From: an uncultured Bacilli bacterium
Lineage (GTDB): Bacteria > Bacillota_I > Bacilli_A > RF39 > UBA660
Length of the DNA: 33,698 nucleotides
Assembly: GCA_944358165.1 (NCBI GenBank)
Contig: CALVQS010000004.1
Span: 1 to 33,698, forward strand
Direction: 5' to 3'
Shown: one piece after another, positions 14,946-23,944 of the stretch
Layout of the letters: the number at the start of each line of letters is the position of its first letter
Position numbering within the stretch: position 1 is the stretch's first letter
The notes under the pieces: generated by a model
The model's database searches: none
What the model was told of the DNA's origin: nothing
The model's input: only the letters and a program-made list of their open reading frames with translations
Program-made: the position numbers and the translations under genes

Positions 14946-15724
14946 GCCAACCCTCTTCCTTCATTCATGCTTCTTTCCTCGGGAAAAGCACTTAAAACAA
15001 GATCTTTAACACTTTCCATTTCTGGTGTTACATCCATTCCATCAAACATAACCCCTGAAATTACATCACTAAGTGGTAAGAAACGATATTCTTTACGAAG
15101 GATTGCATCAACTACCTTTTTTGTAATATTATTTACAACAATTGGTAAATATTCATTCGTTGGATTTTGTAAAATCAAATAATTTAAATTTTTAATAATT
15201 TGATTATACACTTGTTGATCTTCAGCATCCATTTTGTTAGCAACATCTTCATTTATAGAATGATTCTTTTCCTCTATAGGACCTACTTCTTGAGCAGTTT
15301 TAATCATATTCATTGGCTTATGTGCAGTATATTCGGCAAAAGCTTCTGGTCTTTCTAATTCTTTAATGAAAGTATGATCTTCATATAGATAAGGAAAATC
15401 ATTATTTCTACAAAATTTAACTCTTTCTAAAAATGCTCTTTTAAAAGAAGCAGGTCTAAGATTCGCAGCAAACTCATCTTTTAATCCTAATTCATCAATT
15501 TCGGTTAAAACCTTACCAAGTTCTGCAAATTCCTTTTCATTCATTGTAAAAATCTTCAAAAACTCTCCTGGAACGACATCCATAGAATATCCATGACTAA
15601 CAAATTCTTGTTTTACTCTCTTTGCTATATCAGAATTTGCAATATACATATCCATTAAATATTTGGTAATTAATACTCCTTCTTCTGTTTTAATACCTAA
15701 ATCCATAAAATCTTTAAATTTCAT
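14942..15724 (-). CDS. Unknown protein, second gene of the sepF-linked operon
   Basis: A 260-residue soluble, mainly helical and acidic protein that I do not recognise. It starts MKFKDFMDLGIKTEEG and has a helix-rich second half (about 170-245, with NYLILQNPTNEYLPIVVNNI then FLPLSDVISGVMFDG). No membrane segment, signal peptide or catalytic motif is evident. The ATG at 15724 lies 13 bases after the upstream stop with GGAGG just before it. It overlaps the next gene by 4 bases, so all three products are probably made together and may form a complex. Confidence 0.7.
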   Translation of the reverse strand: MKFKDFMDLGIKTEEGVLITKYLMDMYIANSDIAKRVKQEFVSHGYSMDVVPGEFLKIFTMNEKEFAELGKVLTEIDELGLKDEFAANLRPASFKRAFLERVKFCRNNDFPYLYEDHTFIKELERPEAFAEYTAHKPMNMIKTAQEVGPIEEKNHSINEDVANKMDAEDQQVYNQIIKNLNYLILQNPTNEYLPIVVNNITKKVVDAILRKEYRFLPLSDVISGVMFDGMDVTPEMESVKDLVLSAFPEERSMNEGRGLA

Positions 15725-15737
15725 TTTATAAACCTCC

Positions 15738-16895
15738 CTAATAAGCCATCAAAGGCACTTTCTTTGGATCAAGTCCACTATTTTGAAGTAACAAAATTGC
15801 TTTATCTAAATTTTTATAATCATATTTTGTAAGTACAGTAGGATTTAAGTAAATATCTAGAGCACTCTTACCAATTCTAAGTAAGCGATCCATCTTAGCT
15901 TCTAATTCTTTATCATATAGTAAATTAATATGATCAACAAATATATCTAAGCTAAGATCATTTTCTTTAAAAATATTAACATTTCGACGTATTACTTTTT
16001 CATTAAAATGTTCTAATATTTGATCTAGGTCACTCGTTGTATAATCTAAGTAATCAAGTCCAATTTCATTAAATAAATCAATCAAATCTTCTCGATCAAA
16101 CTTCTTTTCTTCTTGGATAGGTTGTGGCTTAACTTCTTCTACTTGTACCTTTACTGGTTCTTCTTTAATTTCTTCAACTGGCGCTTCTTCCACCTTAGGT
16201 GCTACTTCTTCTTGACTCTTTGCTTCTTGCATTACTTCACTAATACTTTTCTTTTCTGATTCTTTAATTTTAGCATCATAATCATATAAAGCATCTTCTG
16301 GGAACATAAGAATCTTTGCAGCTTCCCTAGTTTCTTCTTCAGACAAATCAAATTGTTCTAAAAGTGAAGTAATAGAATCTCTTGTAATATTAATATTACC
16401 AGCTAAAGCAAGTTCAAAGTATTCATTTAATTTCTCTTGATTAGCAATCGCTGCATCTTTACGAATACCAATTTCTTCAATTGTTGTAATCGCACTATTC
16501 ATTTCTTCTTCTACTTTTACTAATTCTTCTTGACTAGCCTTAATATCTTCATTTACCTTTTCAATCGTTTCTGGTAAATTTTCATCAAGTTTTTGAAGTA
16601 AAGCTTCTGGATCAAAATTAATATGTAAACGGTCAATAACAGTTTCATAAGCACTCTTATCAATTCCCTTTAACAAATCCATTAATTTTTTACCTTGTTC
16701 ACTTAAATTCTTGCTATCACTTTCAAGTCCAGCAATTTTCTCTTGTAAAGCACCCTTTTCTTTTGTTGTTCTTTCTTTTGTTTCTTCTGCTTTAGCATGA
16801 GCACTTTCCATTTCTTTAAATACCACACTATCACTGCCACGTAGATTATATAACTTATCAAGAAGTCTTGTAACTTCTGGAGATAATATTTTCAT
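15738..16895 (-). CDS. Coiled-coil protein of unknown function, first gene of the sepF-linked operon
   Basis: A 385-residue protein of three parts: a coiled coil (about residues 25-165, rich in E, K and L), a flexible charged linker rich in E, P and V (about 220-262), and a C-terminal helical domain (about 263-385) with repeats such as REDLIDLFNEIGLDYL and NIFKENDLSLDIFVDHINLL. The helical repeats, with the pattern leucine-rich helix, short Gly/Asp turn, next helix, faintly recall mTERF-type repeats; this is only an impression. No membrane segment. The ATG at 16895 is used because AAGGAG precedes it at 8 bases. A promoter with extended -10 lies upstream. Function unknown. Confidence 0.7.
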   Translation of the reverse strand: MKILSPEVTRLLDKLYNLRGSDSVVFKEMESAHAKAEETKERTTKEKGALQEKIAGLESDSKNLSEQGKKLMDLLKGIDKSAYETVIDRLHINFDPEALLQKLDENLPETIEKVNEDIKASQEELVKVEEEMNSAITTIEEIGIRKDAAIANQEKLNEYFELALAGNINITRDSITSLLEQFDLSEEETREAAKILMFPEDALYDYDAKIKESEKKSISEVMQEAKSQEEVAPKVEEAPVEEIKEEPVKVQVEEVKPQPIQEEKKFDREDLIDLFNEIGLDYLDYTTSDLDQILEHFNEKVIRRNVNIFKENDLSLDIFVDHINLLYDKELEAKMDRLLRIGKSALDIYLNPTVLTKYDYKNLDKAILLLQNSGLDPKKVPLMAY

Positions 16896-16921
16896 AATCA
16901 ACACTCCTTATTCTATAAACA

Positions 16922-16950
16922 ATTATAGCAAACCCTAAACAAATTGTAAA
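16922..16950 (-). promoter_or_regulatory. Promoter of the three-gene unknown operon
   Basis: Minus strand TTTACA, 17 bases ending in TGC, TATAAT: an extended -10 sigmaA promoter about 25 bases upstream of the first gene. Confidence 0.7.
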
Positions 16951-17056
16951 CCACTTTTTAACAAAACTTAAATCACAAATTTAAACATTTCTAAAAAATA
17001 ACCATTTCCAAAAGAAAGAATATAATACATTGGAATATATAAAGGAGGAATATATT

Positions 17057-18052
17057 TTGAAAAAGAAAATAATTATCATTTTGATTGCCATCATCCTAAT
17101 CGTTGTAATTGCTCTTACTACTCTAAAAATAACAAACAAAAAAGAGACAAGCGAAAACTTAACTACCATAAAACTAGCCGAAGTAACGCATAGTGTTTTT
17201 TATGCTCCCATGTATGTTGCAATCGAAAATGGTTATTTTGAAGAAGAAGGAATTAAAATAGATTTAATACTCACAAGTGGTGCTGATAAAGTAAGTGCAG
17301 CCGTTCTATCAAACACGGTCGACGTCGGTTTTGCTGGTACAGAATCATCTATTTACATTTATGCAGGTGGTGAAGAAGATTATCTCGTAACTTTTGCCGG
17401 ACTTACCAAAAGAGATGGACAATTTATTCTTACTAGAGATTGTAGTAAAGATTTTGAACTAACCGATCTTTATGGAAGCGAAATTCTAGTAGGAAGAGCC
17501 GGAGGAATGCCTGCCGTAAATTTCTTAAATGCCATGAAAAATGCCAACATTGATGTAAGTAAAATAAATGTAAACTACTCCATTGATTTTGCCTCTTTAT
17601 CTGGATCATTTATTGGAGGTATCGGTGATTATGTCAATTTATTTGAACCAACTGCCACAACAGTTGTAAATGTATCAGATGCTTGTATTGTAGAATCGAT
17701 TGGTAGACTATCAGGTGAAGTACCTTATACTGCCTTTTATGCTCGTAAAAGTTATTTAGAAGAAAATACCGAATTATTAAAAGGATTTACAAGAGCAATT
17801 AAAAAAGGATTAGAATTTGTTTTAGAAAATAATAGTACAACTACTGCCGAAGTAATTCTACCTCAATTTCCAGATAGTGCCTTAAATGATATTATTACCA
17901 TTATTGATAATTACAAAAAATATGATTCATGGTTATCTAGCCCCTATATTAGTGAAGAAAGTTTTAATAATTTACAAGATATGTTAATTGATAATAATCT
18001 TCTAGAAGAAAAAGTCCCTTATAGCGCTCTCATCCATAACTTAGATGAATAA
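17057..18052 (+). CDS. ABC transporter substrate-binding protein (NMT1/SsuA/TauA type)
   Basis: A 331-residue periplasmic-binding-type protein of the NMT1/THI5-like family. The first 20 residues are a hydrophobic helix after MKKK with no lipobox cysteine, so it is anchored by an uncleaved helix or is secreted. The family signature is clear: LAEVTHSVFYAPMYVAIENG then YFEEEGIKIDL and VDVGFAGTESSIYIY. Relatives bind sulfonates, taurine, nitrate, riboflavin or thiamine pyrimidine precursors; the ligand cannot be assigned, and no TPP riboswitch is visible. The TTG at 17057 has AAAGGAGG about 9 bases before it. It overlaps the ATPase gene by 8 bases. Confidence 0.85.
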   Translation: MKKKIIIILIAIILIVVIALTTLKITNKKETSENLTTIKLAEVTHSVFYAPMYVAIENGYFEEEGIKIDLILTSGADKVSAAVLSNTVDVGFAGTESSIYIYAGGEEDYLVTFAGLTKRDGQFILTRDCSKDFELTDLYGSEILVGRAGGMPAVNFLNAMKNANIDVSKINVNYSIDFASLSGSFIGGIGDYVNLFEPTATTVVNVSDACIVESIGRLSGEVPYTAFYARKSYLEENTELLKGFTRAIKKGLEFVLENNSTTTAEVILPQFPDSALNDIITIIDNYKKYDSWLSSPYISEESFNNLQDMLIDNNLLEEKVPYSALIHNLDE

Positions 18053-18791
18053 ACTATTAAGTGTTAAAAACTTAAACAAAGTATATTACAATAAAAAAGA
18101 AGAAACAGAAGCTATAAAGGATATATCGTTTGATTTATACGAAGGTGAATTTATATCAATTGTAGGTCCATCTGGCTGTGGTAAATCTACCCTTTTAAAT
18201 ATCTTAACGGGTATGGATCATTTAACCAAAGGAACCATTGACTTAAAAGAAAATTTAAAACTAGGTTACATGCTTCAAAGCGATTCCATGTTAGAATGGA
18301 AAAAAGTAATCGATAATGCTCTTTTAGGATTAGAAATCAAAAGAGAAAAAACAGAAGAAAACAAAAATTATGTAAAAGGATTATTTCAAAAATATGGTTT
18401 ATCCGACTTTCTAGATAAGTATCCTAAAGAACTATCTGGAGGCATGAGAGAAAGAGTTGCCTTAATCCGTACTCTAGCATTAAAACCAGACATTCTCATA
18501 TTAGATGAGCCATTTTCCAAATTAGATTATCAATCAAGATTAAAAGTAAGTGATGATGTTTATAAAATAATGAAAGAAGAAGGAAAAACAGCTTTAATGG
18601 TGACGCACGATATTTCAGAAGCAATCAGCATTTCAGATCGCGTAATTGTTTTAAGTGACCGTCCCTGTACAATAAAAAACATTTATAAAATAAAAAGAGA
18701 AAAAGAAGGAACACCAATTGAAAACAGAAAAGATAAATATTTTGCTTACTATTATGATTGTATCTGGAAGGATCTAGCTTACCATGAGTGA
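18045..18791 (+). CDS. ABC transporter ATP-binding protein (SsuB/TauB type)
   Basis: A 248-residue ATPase that powers the importer. It has Walker A GPSGCGKST (about residues 41-49), Q-loop MLQSDSMLEWKKV, signature LSGGMRERVAL, Walker B ILILDEPFSKLD and switch histidine VTHDISEAI. The Q-loop text and the Arg-rich signature are those of the nitrate/taurine/sulfonate class. The ATG lies within the end of the binding-protein gene, with translation coupling likely because no good binding site is seen; the stop overlaps the permease start by 8 bases. Confidence 0.92.
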   Translation: MNKLLSVKNLNKVYYNKKEETEAIKDISFDLYEGEFISIVGPSGCGKSTLLNILTGMDHLTKGTIDLKENLKLGYMLQSDSMLEWKKVIDNALLGLEIKREKTEENKNYVKGLFQKYGLSDFLDKYPKELSGGMRERVALIRTLALKPDILILDEPFSKLDYQSRLKVSDDVYKIMKEEGKTALMVTHDISEAISISDRVIVLSDRPCTIKNIYKIKREKEGTPIENRKDKYFAYYYDCIWKDLAYHE

Positions 18792-19566
18792 AGAACATAT
18801 CCATTATTTAAAAAAAATAAGAAAAGAAAAAATCATTGTATTTACCAGCCAAATAACAATATTAATTGGTTTTATTCTATTATGGGAAATATTAAGCAAA
18901 TATAAAATCATTAATCCATTCATCTTTTCTTCTCCCACTAGAATTTTAACAACCATAAAAAATCTATATCTAAACTATGATCTAATTAGTCATATCCTAA
19001 CTACTTTATACGAAACTTTAATAGCTTTTTTACTAGGTATCACCCTAAGTTTTATCTTTGCGGTAATTCTTTATGAATTTAAAATATTAAACAAAATCAT
19101 TGATCCTTATTTAACTATGCTAAACAGTCTTCCAAAAGTAGCATTAGGGCCACTAATAATTATCATTTCTGGAGCTAGTTCAAAATCTATTATTGTGATG
19201 GCTTTATTAATCAATTTAATTGTTGGTATCATGACCATTTACAACGGCTTTAACAATATTGATCCTGATTTAAAAAAACTATTTCAAACCTTCCATGCAT
19301 CTAGAATGGACATATTACTAAAGCTTACCATCCCAGCCTCTTATAAAACAATTATATCAAGCCTAAAACTAAATATATCAATGACTTTAATCGGCGTAAT
19401 CATGGGTGAATTCTTAGTAAGTAGAAAAGGACTTGGCTATTTAATCATATATGGAACACAAGTATTTAATTTAGATATGGTAATGAGTGGAATCATCATA
19501 CTAATAATTATATCTTTTATTCTCTACAAAATCATCACTTATATCGAAAAAAAATTATTAAAATAA
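18784..19566 (+). CDS. ABC transporter permease (SsuC/TauC type)
   Basis: A 260-residue inner-membrane permease with six helices (about 18-36, 75-97, 110-130, 135-153, 195-215, 230-252). The cytoplasmic EAA-like loop (NIDPDLKKLFQTFHASRMDI then KLTIPASYKTIIS) contacts the ATPase, and LGPLIIIISG is typical of this subclass. GGAAGG precedes the ATG, which overlaps the ATPase stop. A strong hairpin terminator closes the operon. Confidence 0.92.
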   Translation: MSEEHIHYLKKIRKEKIIVFTSQITILIGFILLWEILSKYKIINPFIFSSPTRILTTIKNLYLNYDLISHILTTLYETLIAFLLGITLSFIFAVILYEFKILNKIIDPYLTMLNSLPKVALGPLIIIISGASSKSIIVMALLINLIVGIMTIYNGFNNIDPDLKKLFQTFHASRMDILLKLTIPASYKTIISSLKLNISMTLIGVIMGEFLVSRKGLGYLIIYGTQVFNLDMVMSGIIILIIISFILYKIITYIEKKLLK

Positions 19567-19599
19567 AGACTGTCATATTTATTTTCTGACAGTCTTTTC
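19565..19599 (+). terminator. Terminator of the ABC transporter operon
   Basis: AAGACTGTCA, 11-base loop, TGACAGTCTT, followed by TT. The perfect 10-bp stem starts at the permease stop codon. Confidence 0.8.
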
Positions 19600-19627
19600 A
19601 CATTCTTAAAAATTAACACAAAAAATA

Positions 19628-19671
19628 TTCTGCAAATCTCTGCGAAAAGTTCTGCAAATCTCTGCAAAAAA
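19628..19671 (-). repeat. 22-bp tandem repeat at the 3' end of the AlbA_2 gene
   Basis: Two 22-base units, 19628-19649 and 19650-19671, agree at 20 of 22 positions. On the minus strand each unit holds GCAGAGATTTGCAGA, so the core GCAGA occurs four times at about one-turn spacing, directly after the AlbA_2 gene's stop. Confidence 0.7.
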
Positions 19672-19672
19672 A

Positions 19673-21337
19673 TTATTTTTTTAAGATCCATATAGGCTTT
19701 GAATCAGAACCTATATTTTCAATTCTATTTTCTTTTTTCAGCATTGCTAACAAATAACGAACTCTATTATTTTTATTCTTTTCTGTCATATTTACAGGTA
19801 ATTTTGGATATATTAATTTATTAATATCATCTCTATTGGCTTTTTCAAATTTTTCTATATAAGTTATAATATAATCCTTATAATATGAGTTATCTAATCC
19901 TTTATTATCTATATACTCATCTTTTTTATTGGTTATTTTAGCTATATCTGATGATATATAAATATTAGGATATCTACCTTCTATTAAATTATCTTTTCTT
20001 AAATAGTCACTTTGTTCTTTTGTTATTTCATATCCTTTTTGAACTCTATCTAAAAGCATTACTTTTTCAATATCTAAATTAGTTTTTTCAAATAATATTT
20101 TACTATATTTTTCATCTATTATTTTTCCATATAAAGTTACTTTAACTCTATTATCAACGCTTAAGTCATAATCAGGCATTGGAAAAAACTTTCTTTTTTG
20201 AATATCGTAAATTCTTCTTATTCCACTTCCAACAGTATCAATCATATTTAAATTTACCATTGCATTTGCTAAAAATTGATTTTTATAATATGGTGATGAA
20301 AAACCATCTTTTAAAACATTTTCAACCGTTTCAGGAATAAAATTACCTTCGTTTGTAATAATTAATTTATCTTTATATTCCATAACATTAATATTTCCAT
20401 GAAGCCTGTAATCCTGATGAACAATACAATTATTAATTAACTCACGTAAAATATAATTATCATATTGATCTACTTCATTTGGAAATAAAGTATTTTCATT
20501 GACTATATATCTATATCTTAAATTTCTAATCTTAGATTTTAATTTTTCTACATTTACAATAAATGGAATACCAAAATGTTCATAATCAACAACATTTATT
20601 TCATCATATAATTTCCACGTCATTTTAGGATTATATCCATTCATTAAATAATCGTCTTCATTTTTTCCTAAAAGCAGCATACAAGCCATAGTAATTTTCC
20701 CATTTAAAGTAAGTTTTATTTTATTTAAAAAATCCATATCAGATATACTATCAACTTCATTTGCTACTTCTTTTCCTTCATATTTTTTCTTAAATTGTTC
20801 ACGTGCTAATTTGATTGCTTCTTTATCAATATTTTCAATCGTTGCTTCGTAAATTATTTGTCTAGACCAATCATAATTTGCAGTTGCTTTTATTTGTTCT
20901 ATTTTATTTGATGCAAGTGGCACAAGAGATTCTCCAGTTCTACCATAAGCAAAACCTTTCCAATTAATAGGCACTCCAGAGGCCGCAGGTACTTGAAACA
21001 TAATAACTCTTTTGTCGTCTTTGTAAATTGAATATATTTCAATAAAAGTTATATTATCAGTAGTATTATCTGCTATTTGCTTTTTTACTTTATTAAAATT
21101 ATCATCATTATAAAAATTAGTTCCTACAATATCATGAGTTTTATCATCAACGCCAAAAATAATCCAAGAATATTGCTTATTCTTTAAATTTGCTTCATTT
21201 CCAAGTGCAGAAAAATATTTACCCAATAAATCTATATCAAAATCTTTTTTAGCATGCTTGAACTCTATACATTCATTTTCTTCGCTTGCTAATAATTCGT
21301 CTAATATATCTAAAAGTTCATCATTATTTTTATACAA
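19673..21337 (-). CDS. Schlafen/AlbA_2 domain ATP-binding protein (RecG-like regulator family)
   Basis: A 554-residue putative DNA-binding regulator. Residues about 15-140 are the AlbA_2 (Schlafen-type) domain: ECIEFKHAKKDFD, KYFSALGNEANLKN, IIFGVDDKTHDIVG and the GFAYGRTGESLVPL loop. Residues about 280-400 show a GHKL/HATPase_c_4 motif set (ILRELINNCIVHQDYR, IITNEGNF). The C-terminal 150 residues look like winged helices. Members occur as solo regulators and near mobile or defence genes. The TTG at 21337 has GGTGAT four bases upstream. A 22-bp tandem repeat lies just past its stop. Confidence 0.8.
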   Translation of the reverse strand: MYKNNDELLDILDELLASEENECIEFKHAKKDFDIDLLGKYFSALGNEANLKNKQYSWIIFGVDDKTHDIVGTNFYNDDNFNKVKKQIADNTTDNITFIEIYSIYKDDKRVIMFQVPAASGVPINWKGFAYGRTGESLVPLASNKIEQIKATANYDWSRQIIYEATIENIDKEAIKLAREQFKKKYEGKEVANEVDSISDMDFLNKIKLTLNGKITMACMLLLGKNEDDYLMNGYNPKMTWKLYDEINVVDYEHFGIPFIVNVEKLKSKIRNLRYRYIVNENTLFPNEVDQYDNYILRELINNCIVHQDYRLHGNINVMEYKDKLIITNEGNFIPETVENVLKDGFSSPYYKNQFLANAMVNLNMIDTVGSGIRRIYDIQKRKFFPMPDYDLSVDNRVKVTLYGKIIDEKYSKILFEKTNLDIEKVMLLDRVQKGYEITKEQSDYLRKDNLIEGRYPNIYISSDIAKITNKKDEYIDNKGLDNSYYKDYIITYIEKFEKANRDDINKLIYPKLPVNMTEKNKNNRVRYLLAMLKKENRIENIGSDSKPIWILKK

Positions 21338-21457
21338 GTAAATCACCAACTTTCTAATAATATTTTATCGCATTACCCACACTTTTGTATCTATAAATAA
21401 ATTCTAATACCATTACTTTTTAATATGCTTTTCGTTCATTCTCTATCCTTCAAAAGT

Positions 21458-22771
21458 TTAATTATTGCTTTTTAAGTCATTATAAATACAAAATACAGCA
21501 TATAAAGGAACAGATTTAATATTATTTTCAAATCCAAAATTTTTTGTACTAATTCTAATTCCATATAAAGGCTCATATTTGCTCATATACTCTCTCAAAC
21601 TTTTACGATTTACTCTTCTTCCACTTTTAACTTCAACTGGTATCACATTTCCATTGATTTTAATTAAAAAATCAATTTCATATTGTTTAAATTGATAATA
21701 ATAAAGTTCCTTTGCTTTAGAATAGAATTCACAAGCTACGTAATTTTCTGATAGCACTCCTCTATACATTTCGTTCATATCAAAAAGAATTTCTTGATAA
21801 TCAATATTGGCTAAGCTTCTAAGTATTCCTACATCACTTAAATATAATTTAAATTTATCTTGATCAAGAAAGGCTTTTAAAGGAGATTCTGGCTTAGATA
21901 CTAAATCACATTTCAGAACCATTCCACTAGCATCTAACCAATCCAAACTGCTTTCATATCTTACTCTTCTAGCATCCTTATCAACCAAACTAAACTTAAA
22001 AGTATTATTTTCTCTAGCTAACTCTTTTGGAATTGCATGATAAATTTTACTATTCTTAATACTTTCAGTATTTTCTGTATATTTATTCATATCAGCTAAA
22101 TAAGAAGTAATAATATCATCTTGAATAGAAAAAGTTACATCAGCAATAGATTTATTTTTCGAAATATAATCTGAAATAACCGCTGGCATTCCTCCTAATA
22201 TTAAATATTTTTTATATAAATCTAAAGCTTTTTCATGAATAGCTTCTAATAAAGGAGTATCCTCTAAATAGTGCTTTTTAATCTCTGTAATAAGTTGATC
22301 TTCACCACTAGCCATTAAAAATTCTTCAAAATCCATAGGATATAAATATTGAATTAAAACTTTACCAACCGGAAAAGAAGAAGCAAAACGATGAATTTTA
22401 ACTCCAAGTAAAGAACCAGCACACACAATTTTATAAGGTTTACTACTTTCGCAAAAATATTTAAGCGAAGTAATTGCCCTTTCATTAACTTGAATTTCAT
22501 CTAAAAAAATAACGGTATTCTCTACATCAAAATCAACATTTTTTAAAATTCTAATACTTTCAATAATTTCTTCCGGATCTATGGTCTGAGTAAAAATATC
22601 AGATATATTATTTTCTTTTTCTAAATTAATATAAATATAATGCTCAAAATTGGTTCTACAAAATTCGTCTAAAATATAAGTTTTACCAGTCTGTCTTGCT
22701 CCAATTAACATGAGTGGCTTCCAAAAATTTTGTTTCCATAACTTTAATTCATTCATTATTTTTCTATTCAT
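21458..22771 (-). CDS. AAA_14/DUF4143 family ATPase
   Basis: A 437-residue predicted ATPase. The N-terminal AAA_14 domain has Walker A (LIGARQTGKTYILD) and Walker B (VIFLDEIQVNERAI) and a sensor CAGSLLGVKIHR; the C-terminal DUF4143 part has the restriction-endonuclease-like pattern YQFKQYEIDFLIKINGNVIP then VEVKSGRR, i.e. a D...ExK nuclease-like core. Such proteins are widespread in gut bacteria and archaea, of unsettled role, possibly in DNA transactions. The ATG at 22771 follows GGAAGGTG. Its promoter lies within an operator-like inverted repeat. Confidence 0.82.
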   Translation of the reverse strand: MNRKIMNELKLWKQNFWKPLMLIGARQTGKTYILDEFCRTNFEHYIYINLEKENNISDIFTQTIDPEEIIESIRILKNVDFDVENTVIFLDEIQVNERAITSLKYFCESSKPYKIVCAGSLLGVKIHRFASSFPVGKVLIQYLYPMDFEEFLMASGEDQLITEIKKHYLEDTPLLEAIHEKALDLYKKYLILGGMPAVISDYISKNKSIADVTFSIQDDIITSYLADMNKYTENTESIKNSKIYHAIPKELARENNTFKFSLVDKDARRVRYESSLDWLDASGMVLKCDLVSKPESPLKAFLDQDKFKLYLSDVGILRSLANIDYQEILFDMNEMYRGVLSENYVACEFYSKAKELYYYQFKQYEIDFLIKINGNVIPVEVKSGRRVNRKSLREYMSKYEPLYGIRISTKNFGFENNIKSVPLYAVFCIYNDLKSNN

Positions 22772-22790
22772 ATTTTCACCTTCCAAGCAA

Positions 22791-22819
22791 ATTATACCAA
22801 AAAACGTACAAATTGTCCA
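22791..22819 (-). promoter_or_regulatory. Promoter of the DUF4143 ATPase gene
   Basis: Minus strand TGGACA, 17 bases, TATAAT. One arm of the inverted repeat 22801-22855 covers the spacer and part of the -35 box. Confidence 0.7.
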
Positions 22820-22855
22820 TATTTATCTTAGTTTTTTGTACATTTTGCACGTTTT
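22801..22855. promoter_or_regulatory. Operator-like imperfect inverted repeat at the DUF4143 promoter
   Basis: AAAACGTACAAATTGT (22801-22816) and the reverse complement of AAAACGTGCAAAATGT (22840-22855) match at 14 of 16 positions, spaced by 23 bases. The left arm lies on the promoter, so a bound protein would block it. Confidence 0.5.
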
Positions 22856-22862
22856 TAGCATT

Positions 22863-23873
22863 TTACTTCAATAAAAAGTCAATGCTTCCTTTTCCGTTCT
22901 CACTAATTATAGTTGCATAAGCCCCATTAATAATAGTCATTCTAGGAGGAACATGCCCAAAATCAGCATCCATAATAATAGGAATTGATAGAGAAGAAAG
23001 TACTCTTTTTACAGCATCATAAATACTCATACCAAAATTACTGGCAAAAGTTGCACTTCTTCCAAAAATAACAGCATTCGTATAACGAAACCATCCATTA
23101 TCTTTAAATTTCCACAAAGTACGAACTAAATCTTCACATGATAATTCACAATTATCAAAATACCAAATAAAGCCATCTTCTTTATATTTCTCTAAAAATT
23201 CTTTAGTTTTATCAAAACGTGTTCCAAAAAGCTCAGTTAAAATATCAATGCAACCACCAATCATTCTACCTGATACTTGAACTTTTTCTTCTCCGTTTAA
23301 ATTTCTCCAACATACAGGAGTATCCAAATGATACCCTTCCGTACCAGTAATATTTTCACCGCACTCTTTCTCATACATAGGAAAACTGTTTTGTTTAACA
23401 TTCTTCCCCTCTAAAATTTGGTAATTGCAAGTAATAGACTTATGCCAAACATCCATACCAAATCCTGCAAAATTATGTCCATAAATCGTCGCAATATCAT
23501 AATTAGTCGTAATAGTAAACAAAAGTCCCGTTGGATCAGAATACCCTTGCAACCATTTTACATTTTCTAAAACCAGTGAAAAATCAAAATAAGGCAACAT
23601 TTCAAGTAAGAACTCACCACCAGTAGCTAAAATAATTGCTTTTACTTCATCATTTTGATACAAACTTGCTAATTCGCATGCTCTTGTTTTGGCATCAGTA
23701 CTCGCATAATCTTCATTACAACGTACATATTTGGTTTCTAAAACCGAATAACCCAAATCTTCAAATTTCTTGATTGCCAAATTTAAAGCATTTACTTTTT
23801 CTTTTCTAGTAATCCCATTTGACGGTGCACAAACCCCAATCGTATCTCCAGGCTTTATAAATTTTGGATAAAT
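22863..23873 (-). CDS. S66 family LD-carboxypeptidase (LdcA/MccF-like)
   Basis: A 336-residue serine peptidase of family S66, which trims the terminal D-Ala from muropeptide tetrapeptides (LdcA) or hydrolyses microcin C-type compounds (MccF). The start MIYPKFIKPGDTIGVCAPSN is typical; the nucleophile elbow is GYSDPTGLL (Ser), the oxyanion/Gly segment GGCIDILTELFGT, and the catalytic His lies in DADFGHVPP. Cytoplasmic; no signal peptide. GGAAGTGAT precedes the ATG at 23873. It lies alone behind the nusG terminator. LdcA and MccF cannot be told apart with certainty; GYSDPT leans to the MccF-like branch. Confidence 0.85.
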   Translation of the reverse strand: MYPKFIKPGDTIGVCAPSNGITRKEKVNALNLAIKKFEDLGYSVLETKYVRCNEDYASTDAKTRACELASLYQNDEVKAIILATGGEFLLEMLPYFDFSLVLENVKWLQGYSDPTGLLFTITTNYDIATIYGHNFAGFGMDVWHKSITCNYQILEGKNVKQNSFPMYEKECGENITGTEGYHLDTPVCWRNLNGEEKVQVSGRMIGGCIDILTELFGTRFDKTKEFLEKYKEDGFIWYFDNCELSCEDLVRTLWKFKDNGWFRYTNAVIFGRSATFASNFGMSIYDAVKRVLSSLSIPIIMDADFGHVPPRMTIINGAYATIISENGKGSIDFLLK

Positions 23874-23913
23874 CATATCATCACTTCCTAACAACATTTT
23901 ATCATTCTTGATC

Positions 23914-23942
23914 AAAAAAAAGCAAGAATTTCATATTCTTAC
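23914..23942 (-). terminator. Terminator of secE-nusG
   Basis: Minus strand GTAAGAAT, short loop, ATTCTTGC, then eight T. An 8-bp stem with one G-U pair, just past the nusG stop. Confidence 0.75.
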
Positions 23943-23944
23943 TT

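Noticed and set aside
16905-17056. TPP or other riboswitch ahead of the ABC transporter operon
   Set aside because: The spacer is short, A/T-rich and lacks the conserved TPP core, so the ligand cannot be assigned to thiamine precursors.
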